Below, in pieces: positions 1 through 8,462 of a stretch of DNA of 64,000 nucleotides (positions are counted from its first letter, which is position 1; the number at the start of each line of letters is the position of its first letter). The notes beneath the pieces were generated by a model that was given only the letters and a program-made list of their open reading frames with translations, was not told the DNA's origin and did not search any database. The stretch spans positions 159,539-223,538 of the forward strand of contig JADZBE010000011.1 of assembly GCA_020852275.1 (NCBI GenBank), read 5' to 3'. This stretch comes from Phycisphaerales bacterium. GTDB taxonomy: Bacteria; Planctomycetota; Phycisphaerae; UBA1845. Both the position numbers and the translations under genes were made by a program.

Positions 1-1
1 G

Positions 2-994
2 GTCGCGCTGGAGAAGATCCTGAACACCGTCGCGGCCGGCGCTGTCAGCGCTGACATCGTCTCCACGCTCGCTGCCCGCCTGGCGCGGCTGGATCGGGAA
101 CTGGACGACGACCGCCGGAACGAGGTCACTGAGGCGGCGTCCGGCGAGGCCCCAACCTCGTTAGCCGCCACGCTCCTGGCAAGCATCGACACCGACACCA
201 ACGCCGCCCGCGCTGCCGCCCAGCTCAAACTTCCGCCGGGCCAGGAACCCACCGAGCAGCAGATCGATCAAGTTGAGCGCGAGGCGATGACCGCAGCCCT
301 CAAGCCGTTCCTCAACCCCAAGCTCCGCAACACCATCCTGCGCGTAAAGGCCGCGGCGGAACAGGTCTTCGACGAGGTGAACCGGGACACGCTCCTCCGT
401 TCCGGATTCGACGCGGCTGCGCTGGCCAAGGCCCGCTCGGTCGTCACTTCGTTCAAGGCGTTCATCGAGGAAAACAAGGACCAGATCGAGGCGATCCGCA
501 TCCTCTATAGCCGGCCGTACCGGGCGGGCCTGCGGTACGGGCAGGTGAAGGACCTGGCTCTGAAGCTCGGCGTGCCGCCGTTTTTCGTGGATGCCCGCAA
601 ACCTGAGACGGTCGGGCGGCTGTGGCAGGCGTTCGAGACGACCGAGCCGGGCAAGGTGAAAGGCAAGGGTGGGCGGCAACTGGTGGATCTGGTCGAACTC
701 GTCAAGCACGCCATCGGATCGCCTTCGCCGCTGGTGCCGTTCGCCGATGTTGTGGAGGAGCGGTACGCGGCGTGGCTGGCGGACAAAGCCAAGGCCGGTG
801 TCACCTTCACCCCCGCGCAGCGGCGCTGGCTGGACGCCATCAAGGATCACATCGCCGCGAGTCTGGCCATCGACGCCGAGGCGCTGGAGGATGTGCCCTT
901 CAAGCAGATGGGCGGGCTGGGCGCGGCCTATGAGGTCTTCGGCGAGTCGCTGCCGACGCTCCTGAGCGAGATGAATGAGAGGTTGGTGGCATGA
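2..994 (+). CDS. hsdR: Type I restriction enzyme R subunit, C-terminal part (5' end outside window)
   Basis: The frame is open from the first bases of the window and ends at 994, giving the last 330 residues. The sequence resembles the helical C-terminal region of EcoEI-type HsdR subunits (family knowledge), with motifs such as LARLDRELDDD near the start and FNxP-like helical segments. The helicase and nuclease domains would lie upstream, outside the window. In type I systems HsdR translocates and cuts unmodified DNA in complex with HsdM and HsdS. The stop overlaps the next start by ATGA, so this gene leads a polycistronic unit in which hsdS and hsdM follow. This end looks intact; the upstream part cannot be judged. 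Confidence 0.8.
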   Translation, partial: VALEKILNTVAAGAVSADIVSTLAARLARLDRELDDDRRNEVTEAASGEAPTSLAATLLASIDTDTNAARAAAQLKLPPGQEPTEQQIDQVEREAMTAALKPFLNPKLRNTILRVKAAAEQVFDEVNRDTLLRSGFDAAALAKARSVVTSFKAFIEENKDQIEAIRILYSRPYRAGLRYGQVKDLALKLGVPPFFVDARKPETVGRLWQAFETTEPGKVKGKGGRQLVDLVELVKHAIGSPSPLVPFADVVEERYAAWLADKAKAGVTFTPAQRRWLDAIKDHIAASLAIDAEALEDVPFKQMGGLGAAYEVFGESLPTLLSEMNERLVA

Positions 995-1779
995 GCAAGG
1001 CACGATCCAAGCGAAACGCGCCTGCTCCTACTGATTGGGACACCGTTTGGCCAGGCTGTGATATCGTCACGGTGAAGGAACTGAAGGACGAGGCGGTCGC
1101 AGAGTACGTGGGGTGGATTGACTTGATGGGTGCGAAGGGCTGGATGGCGGGTTCAATTCGTCATGCCGCAGAGTTGGTCGGACTCATCCACATCGCCGGC
1201 AAGAGTGCGGCCAAGGCAACAACGGGGGCCCATGCCTATCCCGTTATTGACGGCGTCTACATCACCAGCCCGGACAAGGCGGCGTTCAGGAAGGCAACCC
1301 ATCAAACGATGCGGACACTCGCACGCACCTTTGAATCGCGGAAACAAATCGATCGATTCCTCGTTCGCGGAGGCGTTGCGTATGGTCGAGTGCTTCATGG
1401 AGAGGCGATCGCAGCGCTTCATGGTCAGCTTAGGAACGACGAGGAATATGCCCGGTGTCTGGCCATTGGAGCATCCATTCGGCAGGCATATCTCGCTGAG
1501 GGCAGCGCACCACCCTTCGGTTTCTATGTGGACATGACCGCCAGGTCAGTGGCGTCGAACAACGACTCCCCCTACATCTCAAGCTTTGATCGATGGTGGA
1601 GACTTGATGAGCCGGGTCAAAAGAGAATCGCGACCCGTTTCGGGCGATTGCTCGACGATCACTTTGTCTATCTAGAACGAAAACACAGGGGAATCGAATA
1701 TCCGCTAGCCAGGCTTCAGGAGCATCGCGCCCTAGGCTGCGAGTACTTCCGGCTTGAAACGCCGAATGCGACGAAATGA
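991..1779 (+). CDS. Class III nucleotidyl-cyclase-like protein inside the restriction operon
   Basis: Protein of 262 residues with no signal peptide or membrane segment. What I see fits a divergent class III adenylate/guanylate cyclase homology domain. VGWIDLMG (Asp44) fits the first metal-binding Asp. YPVIDGVYITS (Asp87) fits the second. VRGGVAYGRVLHG (126-138) resembles the R-x-G-x-x-x-G-x-V-x-x-G segment of cyclases. It overlaps hsdR and hsdS by ATGA on both sides, so it is probably co-translated with them. Activity is not established: substrate-specifying residues cannot be assigned by eye, and no membrane or other effector gene of the Pycsar/CBASS type follows directly. It may be a signalling or regulatory accessory of the restriction system. 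Confidence is high for the gene, moderate for the fold. Confidence 0.55.
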   Translation: MSKARSKRNAPAPTDWDTVWPGCDIVTVKELKDEAVAEYVGWIDLMGAKGWMAGSIRHAAELVGLIHIAGKSAAKATTGAHAYPVIDGVYITSPDKAAFRKATHQTMRTLARTFESRKQIDRFLVRGGVAYGRVLHGEAIAALHGQLRNDEEYARCLAIGASIRQAYLAEGSAPPFGFYVDMTARSVASNNDSPYISSFDRWWRLDEPGQKRIATRFGRLLDDHFVYLERKHRGIEYPLARLQEHRALGCEYFRLETPNATK

Positions 1780-3413
1780 GCGGACCTGAGTCACAGCAGC
1801 GGCAATCGGTATGGCCCTGTGGTTGGGCACTGTCGCCGATCGACGAGCTTTTCGAGCCGCTCGGAGACGGCCGAAAACTGCATCACGGCTGGAGTCCGCA
1901 ATGCGAGACGGGGATCGCGGGCGACGACGAGTGGGGCGTGCTGAAAACCACCGCCGTGCAGGACGGCGCGTTCTTGCCAGAGCACAACAAACGCCTGCCC
2001 GCGAAGCTGAAGCCGCGAGCACAATTCGAAGTGCGGAAGGGCGATGTTCTGATCACCTGCGCCGGGCCGCGTGTCCGCTGCGGTGTTCCGTGCCTAGTCC
2101 GAGAGACCCGTAGCAAGTTGATTCTCTCGGGCAAGATGTACCGCTTCCGTGTTCGACCTGAGTGCATCGACAGCCGGTACATGGAGGCATACCTGCGCTC
2201 GCCCGAAACCCAACGGCTCATCGACGCAATGAAAACGGGGATCAGCGACAGCGGCCTGAACCTGACTCACGGCCGGTTCTTCCAGTTGCGGGTACCCGTC
2301 GCCCCTCTCCGTGAGCAGCGTCGCATCGTGGCGAAGATCGAGGAACTGTTCAGCGATCTGGATGCGGGTGTGGCGGCGCTGGAGCGGGTGCGGGCGAACC
2401 TGAAGCGGTACCGCGCAGCCGTGCTCAAGGCCGCCATCGAGGGGCGTCTGACCGAGGCGTGGCGCACGCGAAACCCGGCGACCGAACCGGCCGCCAAACT
2501 GCTCGAACGCATCGTCGCCGACCGCCGCGCCAAGTGGGAGCAGGACCAACTCCGCAAGTTCAAGGAGAAGGGGAAGACGCCGCCGAAGGGGTGGAAGGAG
2601 AAGTACGAACAGCCGTCCGCATCCACTGGCGAAGACGCCAAACCGCTCCCTTCGAGTTGGTGCTGGGCGACAATGGAGCAACTCACCACCGATGGACCAC
2701 AAAACGGCGTCTACTACCCCAAATCGCTGTACGGCCGCGGCACGCCGATCATTCGGATTGACGATTACCAGAACACCTGGAGCCGCGCTTCCGACGAACT
2801 TCAACTGGTGGACACACCGCCGAAGGACATGGAGACCTACGGAGTGCGACCGGGCGACATCATCATCAACCGCGTCAACAGCATGACACACCTGGGGAAA
2901 TGTCTCGTGGTCGAATCGAAGCACGTCCCTGCCGTGTTTGAGTCAAACATGATGCGGCAGTCGCTCACCACCGATGTATTGCCGCCGTTCGTCGCTCACT
3001 ACTTGAAGTCCAACGTCGGCAACGCCCGCCTGATCGCCAACGCGAAGTGGGCTGTCAACCAAGCGAGCATCAATCAGACCGACGTTGGCAACACGCCTGT
3101 CCCGCTTCCTCCCCTCGCCGAACAATCCGAGATCGTCGCGGAGGTCGATCGCCGCCTGTCCGTGGCGGACGCCGCCGAGGTGCAGGTGGAGCACGCCCTC
3201 CAGCGCGCCGCCCGCCTCCGCCAGTCCATCCTCAAGCGCGCCTTCGAGGGCCGGCTCGTGGACCAAGACCCCTCCGACGAACCGGCCGCGGCGCTGCTGG
3301 AACGCATGACGATCCAACACGATCGCCGGACGGCTGGAACTGGCCGACCGGCGAACCGCCATCGGTACGGACGCCGAAAGCCACCCGTTGCAAAGGCCTC
3401 CGGCAGGAGTTAG
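1776..3413 (+). CDS. hsdS: Type I restriction-modification specificity subunit S
   Basis: Protein of 545 residues with the classical two-repeat HsdS layout: a target recognition domain, a conserved helical spacer (LREQRRIVAKIEELFSDLDA, then RYRAAVLKAAIEGRLT), a second recognition domain, and a second spacer (LAEQSEIVAEVDRRL, then RQSILKRAFEGRLVD). HsdS sets the DNA sequence recognised by the HsdM2S methyltransferase and by the full HsdR2M2S nuclease. The start overlaps the cyclase-like gene by ATGA. The last about 35 residues are basic and Arg-rich, possibly a read-on tail. The partner hsdM is separated from it by two inserted genes, which is unusual. Confidence 0.93.
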   Translation: MSGPESQQRQSVWPCGWALSPIDELFEPLGDGRKLHHGWSPQCETGIAGDDEWGVLKTTAVQDGAFLPEHNKRLPAKLKPRAQFEVRKGDVLITCAGPRVRCGVPCLVRETRSKLILSGKMYRFRVRPECIDSRYMEAYLRSPETQRLIDAMKTGISDSGLNLTHGRFFQLRVPVAPLREQRRIVAKIEELFSDLDAGVAALERVRANLKRYRAAVLKAAIEGRLTEAWRTRNPATEPAAKLLERIVADRRAKWEQDQLRKFKEKGKTPPKGWKEKYEQPSASTGEDAKPLPSSWCWATMEQLTTDGPQNGVYYPKSLYGRGTPIIRIDDYQNTWSRASDELQLVDTPPKDMETYGVRPGDIIINRVNSMTHLGKCLVVESKHVPAVFESNMMRQSLTTDVLPPFVAHYLKSNVGNARLIANAKWAVNQASINQTDVGNTPVPLPPLAEQSEIVAEVDRRLSVADAAEVQVEHALQRAARLRQSILKRAFEGRLVDQDPSDEPAAALLERMTIQHDRRTAGTGRPANRHRYGRRKPPVAKASGRS

Positions 3414-3438
3414 GATTCTGTTTAAGTCGGGAGTATGA

Positions 3439-4245
3439 ATGAGCGATCATTCGAAAATTGAATGGACGGACGCGACGTGGAACCCTGTTCGGGGATGCAC
3501 GAAGATCAGCCCGGGCTGCGCCCATTGCTACGCCGAGACCTTCGCCGAGCGATTCCGCGGCGTGCCGGGTCACCCCTATGAGCAGGGGTTCGATCTGCGT
3601 CTCGTGCCCGAGAAGATTGGCGAACCGCTGCGCTGGGCCACGCCGAAGATGATTTTCGTCAATTCGATGAGCGACCTATTCCACGCTGATGTTTCGGATG
3701 AGTACATCGCTGCGTGCGTCGGAGTCATGGAGACCGCAAACTGGCACACCTATCAGGTCTTGACGAAACGTTCGGATCGACTGCGCGACCTGCTCAAAAC
3801 GAAACTGCGAGGGGCCGCCGGACTTGCTCATATTTGGTGGGGTGTGAGCGTGGAGAATCGCAAGCATGGGCTGGTGCGGATTGAGCATCTTCGTGCAGCG
3901 CCGGCGGCCGTGCGATTTCTCTCGATTGAACCGCTCCTCGAAGACGTTGGGAAGCTCAACCTGCGAGGCATCCATTGGGTGATTGTGGGCGGCGAGAGCG
4001 GGGCGGGCGCGCGACCCATGCAGTCAGATTGGGTAATCAACATTCGAGATCAGTGCCGCAGCGCGCGTGTGCCGTTCTTTTTCAAACAATGGGGAGGCGT
4101 CCGCAAGTGTGAAACCGGGCGCGAGCTCGACGGCCTTACGCATGATGCCATGCCCGCGCTGGCGCATCGCATGGTGGCGCCTCTCGCTGCACGGCAGCAC
4201 GCGATCGCGTCATTGCCGATCCTGGCCCTCGGAGCGGCACAATGA
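3439..4245 (+). CDS. DUF5131 (phage Gp37/Gp68-type) three-Cys protein
   Basis: Protein of 268 residues that matches the DUF5131 family: IEWTDATWNPVRGC at the N-terminus, then Cys20, Cys27 and Cys30 (C-x6-C-x2-C), then FVNSMSDLFH, TKRSDRL, GVSVEN, SIEPLL, VGGESG and FFKQWGG. The three-Cys arrangement suggests a radical-SAM-like iron-sulfur protein, but the reaction is unknown. The family is common in phages and mobile islands and is usually paired with the three-Cys-motif partner TcmP, which is exactly what follows here with an ATGA overlap. The position between hsdS and hsdM suggests a modification or defence accessory role; this is inference. Confidence 0.88.
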   Translation: MSDHSKIEWTDATWNPVRGCTKISPGCAHCYAETFAERFRGVPGHPYEQGFDLRLVPEKIGEPLRWATPKMIFVNSMSDLFHADVSDEYIAACVGVMETANWHTYQVLTKRSDRLRDLLKTKLRGAAGLAHIWWGVSVENRKHGLVRIEHLRAAPAAVRFLSIEPLLEDVGKLNLRGIHWVIVGGESGAGARPMQSDWVINIRDQCRSARVPFFFKQWGGVRKCETGRELDGLTHDAMPALAHRMVAPLAARQHAIASLPILALGAAQ

Positions 4246-5423
4246 GCGAGGGCGATCTCTACGCCGGCCGCGAACAGACGCTCGTCAAGCATTACATTCT
4301 CGAGCACTATCTCGAACGGTTCGCGCACATTGTCGGAAGCGCCTGGGACGCGATCACGTATGTCGACTGCTTCTCGGGACCGTGGAACGCGCGGTCTGAG
4401 CGGCTTGAAGATAGTTCGTTCGCCGTGGCCCTCGCACAATTGCGGGCGGCACGAACAAACCTCACTGATCTGAAACGGGCACGCGGCCGCCCGCTGCTCG
4501 AACTGCGGTGTTACTTCCTCGAGAAGGACGCCGCCGCGTTTACCAAATTGCGTGAATTCGCGATGGGCATTGGCGATGTGGAGATCGGGACACGGAATGC
4601 CGCGCTGGAGGAATCGATACACGAGATCGTCGCGTTCGTTTCAGAGCGCCAGAGCGACGCGTTCCCATTTATCTTCGTAGACCCGACAGGGTGGACAGGT
4701 TTCGGACTCGATGTCATCCAGCCACTGCTGAGGCTCCGACCGGGTGAGGTGCTGGTCAACTTCATGACGGGGCACATTCTGCGGTTCGCTGAACACCCAG
4801 ACCCAACGATCCAACAGAGCTTCGATCGCCTGTTTGGTTCGACGGAGTATCGTGCCCGGATTGTCGGACTTGCGGGCTTGGATCGCGAGGACGAGCTCGT
4901 CCGTTGCTATTGCGACGCGATCCGTCAGGCCGGCGGTTACGACTACGTTTGCACTGCGATCGTGCTCCATCCTGAATACGATCGGACGCATTTCCATTTG
5001 ATCTATGCGACGCGAAGCCAGAAGGGCGTGGAGGTTTTCAAGCAGGTCGAGAAGAAGGCGATGGGGGTGATGGAGAAGGCCCGCAGCGACGCTCAGAAGC
5101 GAAGGCGCGAGGCGCAAAGCGGGCAATTGGACCTGCTCAGCGCGACCCAGATGCACGACCCGCGGCATTACGACTCGCTCCGAGAGCGGCATTTGGCCGT
5201 TGCGAAATCCAAAACTGAGGAACTCCTGCAGGCGAGCAGGACGCTGGCATTTGACGACGCGTGGGTCGCTGCCTTGTCGCACCCGTTGGTGTGGGAAAGC
5301 GACCTGAAGTCATGGATCGGAGAGTGGAAGAAGGACGGCCGAATCGAAATTGCCGGCATGAAGCCGAATGAGCGCTTCCCCAGCCGGGGAAGAGGGCATC
5401 AACTCGTCAGGAAAGGCCAGTAG
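4242..5423 (+). CDS. tcmP: Three-Cys-motif partner protein TcmP
   Basis: Protein of 393 residues with the TcmP signature: KHYILEHYLERFAHI near residues 16-30, then YVDCFSGPW at 40-48, EKDAAAF, and FIFVDPTGW in the middle. The VD-C-FSG-PG-like segment resembles a SAM-methyltransferase-type motif I, and the second acidic motif fits a methyltransferase-like fold, although no activity is known for this family. It is coupled to the DUF5131 gene by an ATGA overlap and ends five bases before hsdM. The C-terminal about 100 residues contain a Lys/Arg-rich helical stretch (QKRRREAQSG). Gene and family are clear; function is unknown. Confidence 0.87.
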   Translation: MSEGDLYAGREQTLVKHYILEHYLERFAHIVGSAWDAITYVDCFSGPWNARSERLEDSSFAVALAQLRAARTNLTDLKRARGRPLLELRCYFLEKDAAAFTKLREFAMGIGDVEIGTRNAALEESIHEIVAFVSERQSDAFPFIFVDPTGWTGFGLDVIQPLLRLRPGEVLVNFMTGHILRFAEHPDPTIQQSFDRLFGSTEYRARIVGLAGLDREDELVRCYCDAIRQAGGYDYVCTAIVLHPEYDRTHFHLIYATRSQKGVEVFKQVEKKAMGVMEKARSDAQKRRREAQSGQLDLLSATQMHDPRHYDSLRERHLAVAKSKTEELLQASRTLAFDDAWVAALSHPLVWESDLKSWIGEWKKDGRIEIAGMKPNERFPSRGRGHQLVRKGQ

Positions 5424-5428
5424 CACAA

Positions 5429-6940
5429 ATGAGCGCCGACACCTCTCAAATCGTCAACAAAGCCTGGAACTACGCCCACGTCCTGCGCGACGACGGGCTG
5501 TCGTACATGGCGTACACCGAGCAGATCACGTTTCTGCTCTTCTTGAAGATGGCCGACGAGATGACGCGGCCGCCGTACAACCGGCCGCCGATCGTCCCGG
5601 CCAAGTACTCGTGGGAGTCGCTGCTCAAGCTCGACGGCGCGGAGTTGGAGACGCACTACCGCACCGTGCTGGAGACACTGGGCAACAAGCCGGGGATGCT
5701 CGGGGAGATCTTCAAAAAGGCCCGGATGGAGATCCAGAATCCGGCGACGCTCAAGCGGCTGATCGTGGACCTGATCGGGACCGAGCAGTGGACGAAGATG
5801 GACTCGGACATCAAGGGCGACATCTACGAGGGGCTGCTGGCGCGGTCGGCCGCGGAGAGCCCCAAGGGCGCGGGGCAGTACTTCACCCCGCGCGAGCTGA
5901 TCAAGGCGATCGTCGATGTGATGCGTCCCACGCCCGAGGACACCGTCTGCGACCCGGCCGCGGGCACGGGGGGGTTTTTGCTGGCGGCCCACAAATACGT
6001 GGTGGACCACTTCGGCAAGGACCTGGACCCCGACCGCAAGAAGCACCTGAAGAAGAACTTCGTGCACGCCTGGGAGCTGGTCGCGGCGACTGCCCGGCTG
6101 TGCATCATGAACCTTTACCTTCACGGCATCGACGCCGATCCGTGCCCGGTGAAGAGCGGCGTGGATAGCTTGGCGAGTGACCCCGGCGAGCGGTTCAGCA
6201 TGATCCTGACCAACCCGCCGTTCGGCAAGAAGAGCAGCATCTCGATCGTCGGCGAGGACGGCGAACTGGAGAAGGAAGAGCACGCCTACGAGCGCCAGGA
6301 CTTCTGGACGACGACGAAGAACAAGCAGCTCAACTTCGTGCAGCACGTCAAGACGCTGCTTAAGGTGAACGGCCGTGCGGCGGTGGTGGTGCCCGACAAC
6401 GTGCTCTTCGAGGGCGGCGCTGGCGAGACGGTGCGGCGGAACCTGCTGCGGCAGTTCGATGTGCATACACTCCTCCGCCTGCCCACGGGCATCTTCTACG
6501 CTCAGGGCGTAAAGGCCAACGTGTTGTTCTTCGACGCCAAGCCGGCGCAGGAGGCGCCGTGGACCAGGAAACTGTGGGTCTACGACCTGCGGACCAACAT
6601 GCACTTCACGCAGAAGGAGCGTCCGCTCAAGCGGGCGGATCTCGACGAGTTCGTGGAGTGCTTCAACCCCGAGAACCGGCACAAGCGCAAGGCGACGTGG
6701 GCGGAGGCGGAGGGTAAGCGCGGCGTCGGGCCGGAGGGGCGGTGGCGGGGGTACGACTACGAAGAGCTGATGAAACGCGATAAGGCGAACCTGGATGTCT
6801 TCTGGCTGAAGGACAAGTCGCTCACCGACGGCGATGACCTGCCCGAGCCGGATGTTCTGGCGGCTGAGATCGTCGATGATTTGGAGGACGCAGCGGCCCA
6901 ATTCGCCAAGCTTGCCATCCATGTCCGGACGGATCCCTGA
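5429..6940 (+). CDS. hsdM: Type I restriction-modification methyltransferase subunit M
   Basis: Protein of 503 residues. The N-terminal helical domain (residues 1-140) matches HsdM_N. The methylase core has DPAAGTGGF at 175-183 (SAM binding, motif I) and NPPFG at 262-266 (catalytic motif IV, N6-adenine type). KGAGQYFTPRELI at 146-158 is typical of HsdM. It adds methyl groups to adenine in the target set by HsdS and forms the core of the restriction complex. An AGGAAAGG stretch lies upstream of the start. It is the last gene of the operon; downstream only mobile-element debris is found before the Rhs locus. Confidence 0.95.
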   Translation: MSADTSQIVNKAWNYAHVLRDDGLSYMAYTEQITFLLFLKMADEMTRPPYNRPPIVPAKYSWESLLKLDGAELETHYRTVLETLGNKPGMLGEIFKKARMEIQNPATLKRLIVDLIGTEQWTKMDSDIKGDIYEGLLARSAAESPKGAGQYFTPRELIKAIVDVMRPTPEDTVCDPAAGTGGFLLAAHKYVVDHFGKDLDPDRKKHLKKNFVHAWELVAATARLCIMNLYLHGIDADPCPVKSGVDSLASDPGERFSMILTNPPFGKKSSISIVGEDGELEKEEHAYERQDFWTTTKNKQLNFVQHVKTLLKVNGRAAVVVPDNVLFEGGAGETVRRNLLRQFDVHTLLRLPTGIFYAQGVKANVLFFDAKPAQEAPWTRKLWVYDLRTNMHFTQKERPLKRADLDEFVECFNPENRHKRKATWAEAEGKRGVGPEGRWRGYDYEELMKRDKANLDVFWLKDKSLTDGDDLPEPDVLAAEIVDDLEDAAAQFAKLAIHVRTDP

Positions 6941-7148
6941 ACTGTAAAGCCCGGTTCGATGCGGGTCTGCATGGTGGCGTTTCGCGAGCGGGCGATGACC
7001 AATGTATTCGCTCGTCGAAAACTCGAATGGCGTCGAGCCACTTCAGCGCAGCGTTTCGCTACCACGGACCGAGTAGAGTGGTATCCGTCCGGCGAACACC
7101 ATCGTCCGATTGCTGATCCCCTGCGCGAATATGTTTCCGTCCTGACGG
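6941..7148. other. Gap after hsdM
   Basis: I see no supported gene, RNA or clear terminator here. It leads into a transposase remnant. Confidence 0.5.
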
Positions 7149-7346
7149 ATGGAGGCAGGTGTCATGCGCAGAGCGAGATCGGATGAGAGGAAGGCGGCGT
7201 TCTGGCGGCGGGTGATTGCCGGGCAACCGAGCAGCGGGCTGCCCGTTCGGGCAGGGTGCGGGCGTCACTGGGTTCGCGCGTCGTCGTTCTACTGGTGGCG
7301 TCGACGGTTGATCCGACGCCGCCAAGGCTACCCCGCCGCAGCCTGA
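7149..7346 (+). pseudogene. IS66-type TnpA accessory gene remnant
   Basis: An open frame of 65 codons reads ERKAAFWRRVIAGQPSSGLP, then VRAGCGRHWVRASSFYWWRRRL. The pattern (S)GLPVRAFC...SFYAWRRRL is typical of the small TnpA protein of IS66-family elements; here the Phe of RAFC is Gly. No TnpB or IS66 transposase follows, so this is a fragment of an old insertion. It lies between the restriction operon and the Rhs debris. Confidence 0.5.
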
Positions 7347-7451
7347 CTGCCCCCGCGGACTCCGCGTCGTCACCCCCTGGGCCCTGTACCGCACCGGCCC
7401 GTCCACCCACCGGGTTCGCCGGACGGATACGTTCACTTGCACCAGCCGGCC

Positions 7452-7799
7452 TCAGCAGCCCGTGCTCGCCCCGCCGTCCAGCGTGACCACGACGTTGTAG
7501 TTGGCGTCTTGCAGCATGTAGACGACTTCGGCATTGTCGGTCGCACAGTGCGCGCAGTTTCCGGTGCCGCAGTTGTCGCCATCCTCGCCGCCGCCCCCGC
7601 AGGTGGATCCCGATGCGCAGTCGCAGGCCGGTGAGTGGATCCGCGCAACGTGCTTATCGATGTAATCAGGGTCGCCGATGCTCTCGCGCGTGGTGGCCCA
7701 CGTTCCGAACTCGTTTCGCAGACCACCGCAGTCGCCGGATTCCGCATATCACTGCTCCTGCAGCCGCCGCGTCCAGTCATAATAACGATGCCGATGCTG
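7452..7799 (-). pseudogene. Orphan Rhs core fragment with internal stop
   Basis: On the minus strand this stretch reads RYYDWTRRLQEQ, a TGA stop at 7749-7751, then YAESGDCGG...WATTRESIGD, PDYIDKHVA, PACD, and HCATDNAEVVYMLQDANYN followed by VVVTLDGG. It is collinear with one part of the large Rhs protein at 8463-16088 (YYYDGVRRIQEQW, PDYVDEFVA, HCATDD, YYLQDANYN, VVATLDDG). The stop replaces the Trp codon of the parent (TGG to TGA). It has no start codon and ends at a TGA at 7452. It is a displaced, decayed Rhs piece lying downstream of the live gene on the same strand. Confidence 0.8.
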
Positions 7800-7952
7800 T
7801 AAACCGTTTAACGTGGAACTAACCTTGATAATCGTCCGTAGTAGTCGGCCCAAGGCAAGGTTGTCGCCGTCGAAGCCGCGGTCGCGAGCGATTAATGCAA
7901 GCGAGAGCAAGACACACTGCAGGAAGCTGCGCTGCTCCGCCCCCCCTGTGTA

Positions 7953-8456
7953 TCATTGACGCTTCCGTCCTAAGCCACGCTTCTGGGATTTCGTCCGACC
8001 TTTGCCCGATTCAGCTGACGGTGCGCTACGCCCTTGGTTGCCCCAGAACTCAGGATCGATTTCCCGCATCACGCGGTACGCCTCGTCTAGGGCGCGATTC
8101 GCAATCTCATCGTCGCTCATCCCTCGTAGCGGCGGTAGAAGTCTCGCAACGCCCCTAAGTCGCGCCACAGCACGCTCTATGTACCGGGCATGGTACCGGA
8201 AATGTGCGAACTCGCCTGCTAGCTCCGCAAGGCAATCATGGAATGTCAGCACGTTGTTTTGTGCGCCATCCATTGCTTTTGCGAAACGAGCAAACAACGT
8301 GGTAAGGTCGCTCATAGAGCCGAGCAATTCCTCTACGTGAAACCGAAACGTGTCAGCCTGTTTAGCCGAGAAAAACTCTGAGGCAGTCAGGCTCTTGAGC
8401 AAAGATGCACACTCCTTCCGCTTTCTGAGACACAATCTCGATGTTCGCTTACTCAT
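7953..8456 (-). CDS. Candidate Rhs immunity protein (unknown family)
   Basis: Protein of 167 residues with no signal peptide or membrane segment, predicted mostly helical, with a basic C-terminal tail (GRTKSQKRGLGRKRQ). I do not recognise a family. Its start lies six bases after the stop of the 2541-residue Rhs gene on the same strand. In polymorphic toxin loci the gene directly after the Rhs tip usually encodes the cognate immunity protein, so that is the best guess. This rests on position only. Confidence 0.55.
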   Translation of the reverse strand: MSKRTSRLCLRKRKECASLLKSLTASEFFSAKQADTFRFHVEELLGSMSDLTTLFARFAKAMDGAQNNVLTFHDCLAELAGEFAHFRYHARYIERAVARLRGVARLLPPLRGMSDDEIANRALDEAYRVMREIDPEFWGNQGRSAPSAESGKGRTKSQKRGLGRKRQ

Positions 8457-8462
8457 ACAGAA

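Noticed and set aside
991..1779. Firm call of a Pycsar or CBASS system
   Set aside because: No effector gene of these systems is adjacent and the cyclase assignment rests on three short motifs read by eye; I keep only a cyclase-like call.
5399..6922. 507-residue minus-strand frame opposite hsdM
   Set aside because: hsdM is certain from its motifs; the antisense frame has no family pattern and no ribosome site.
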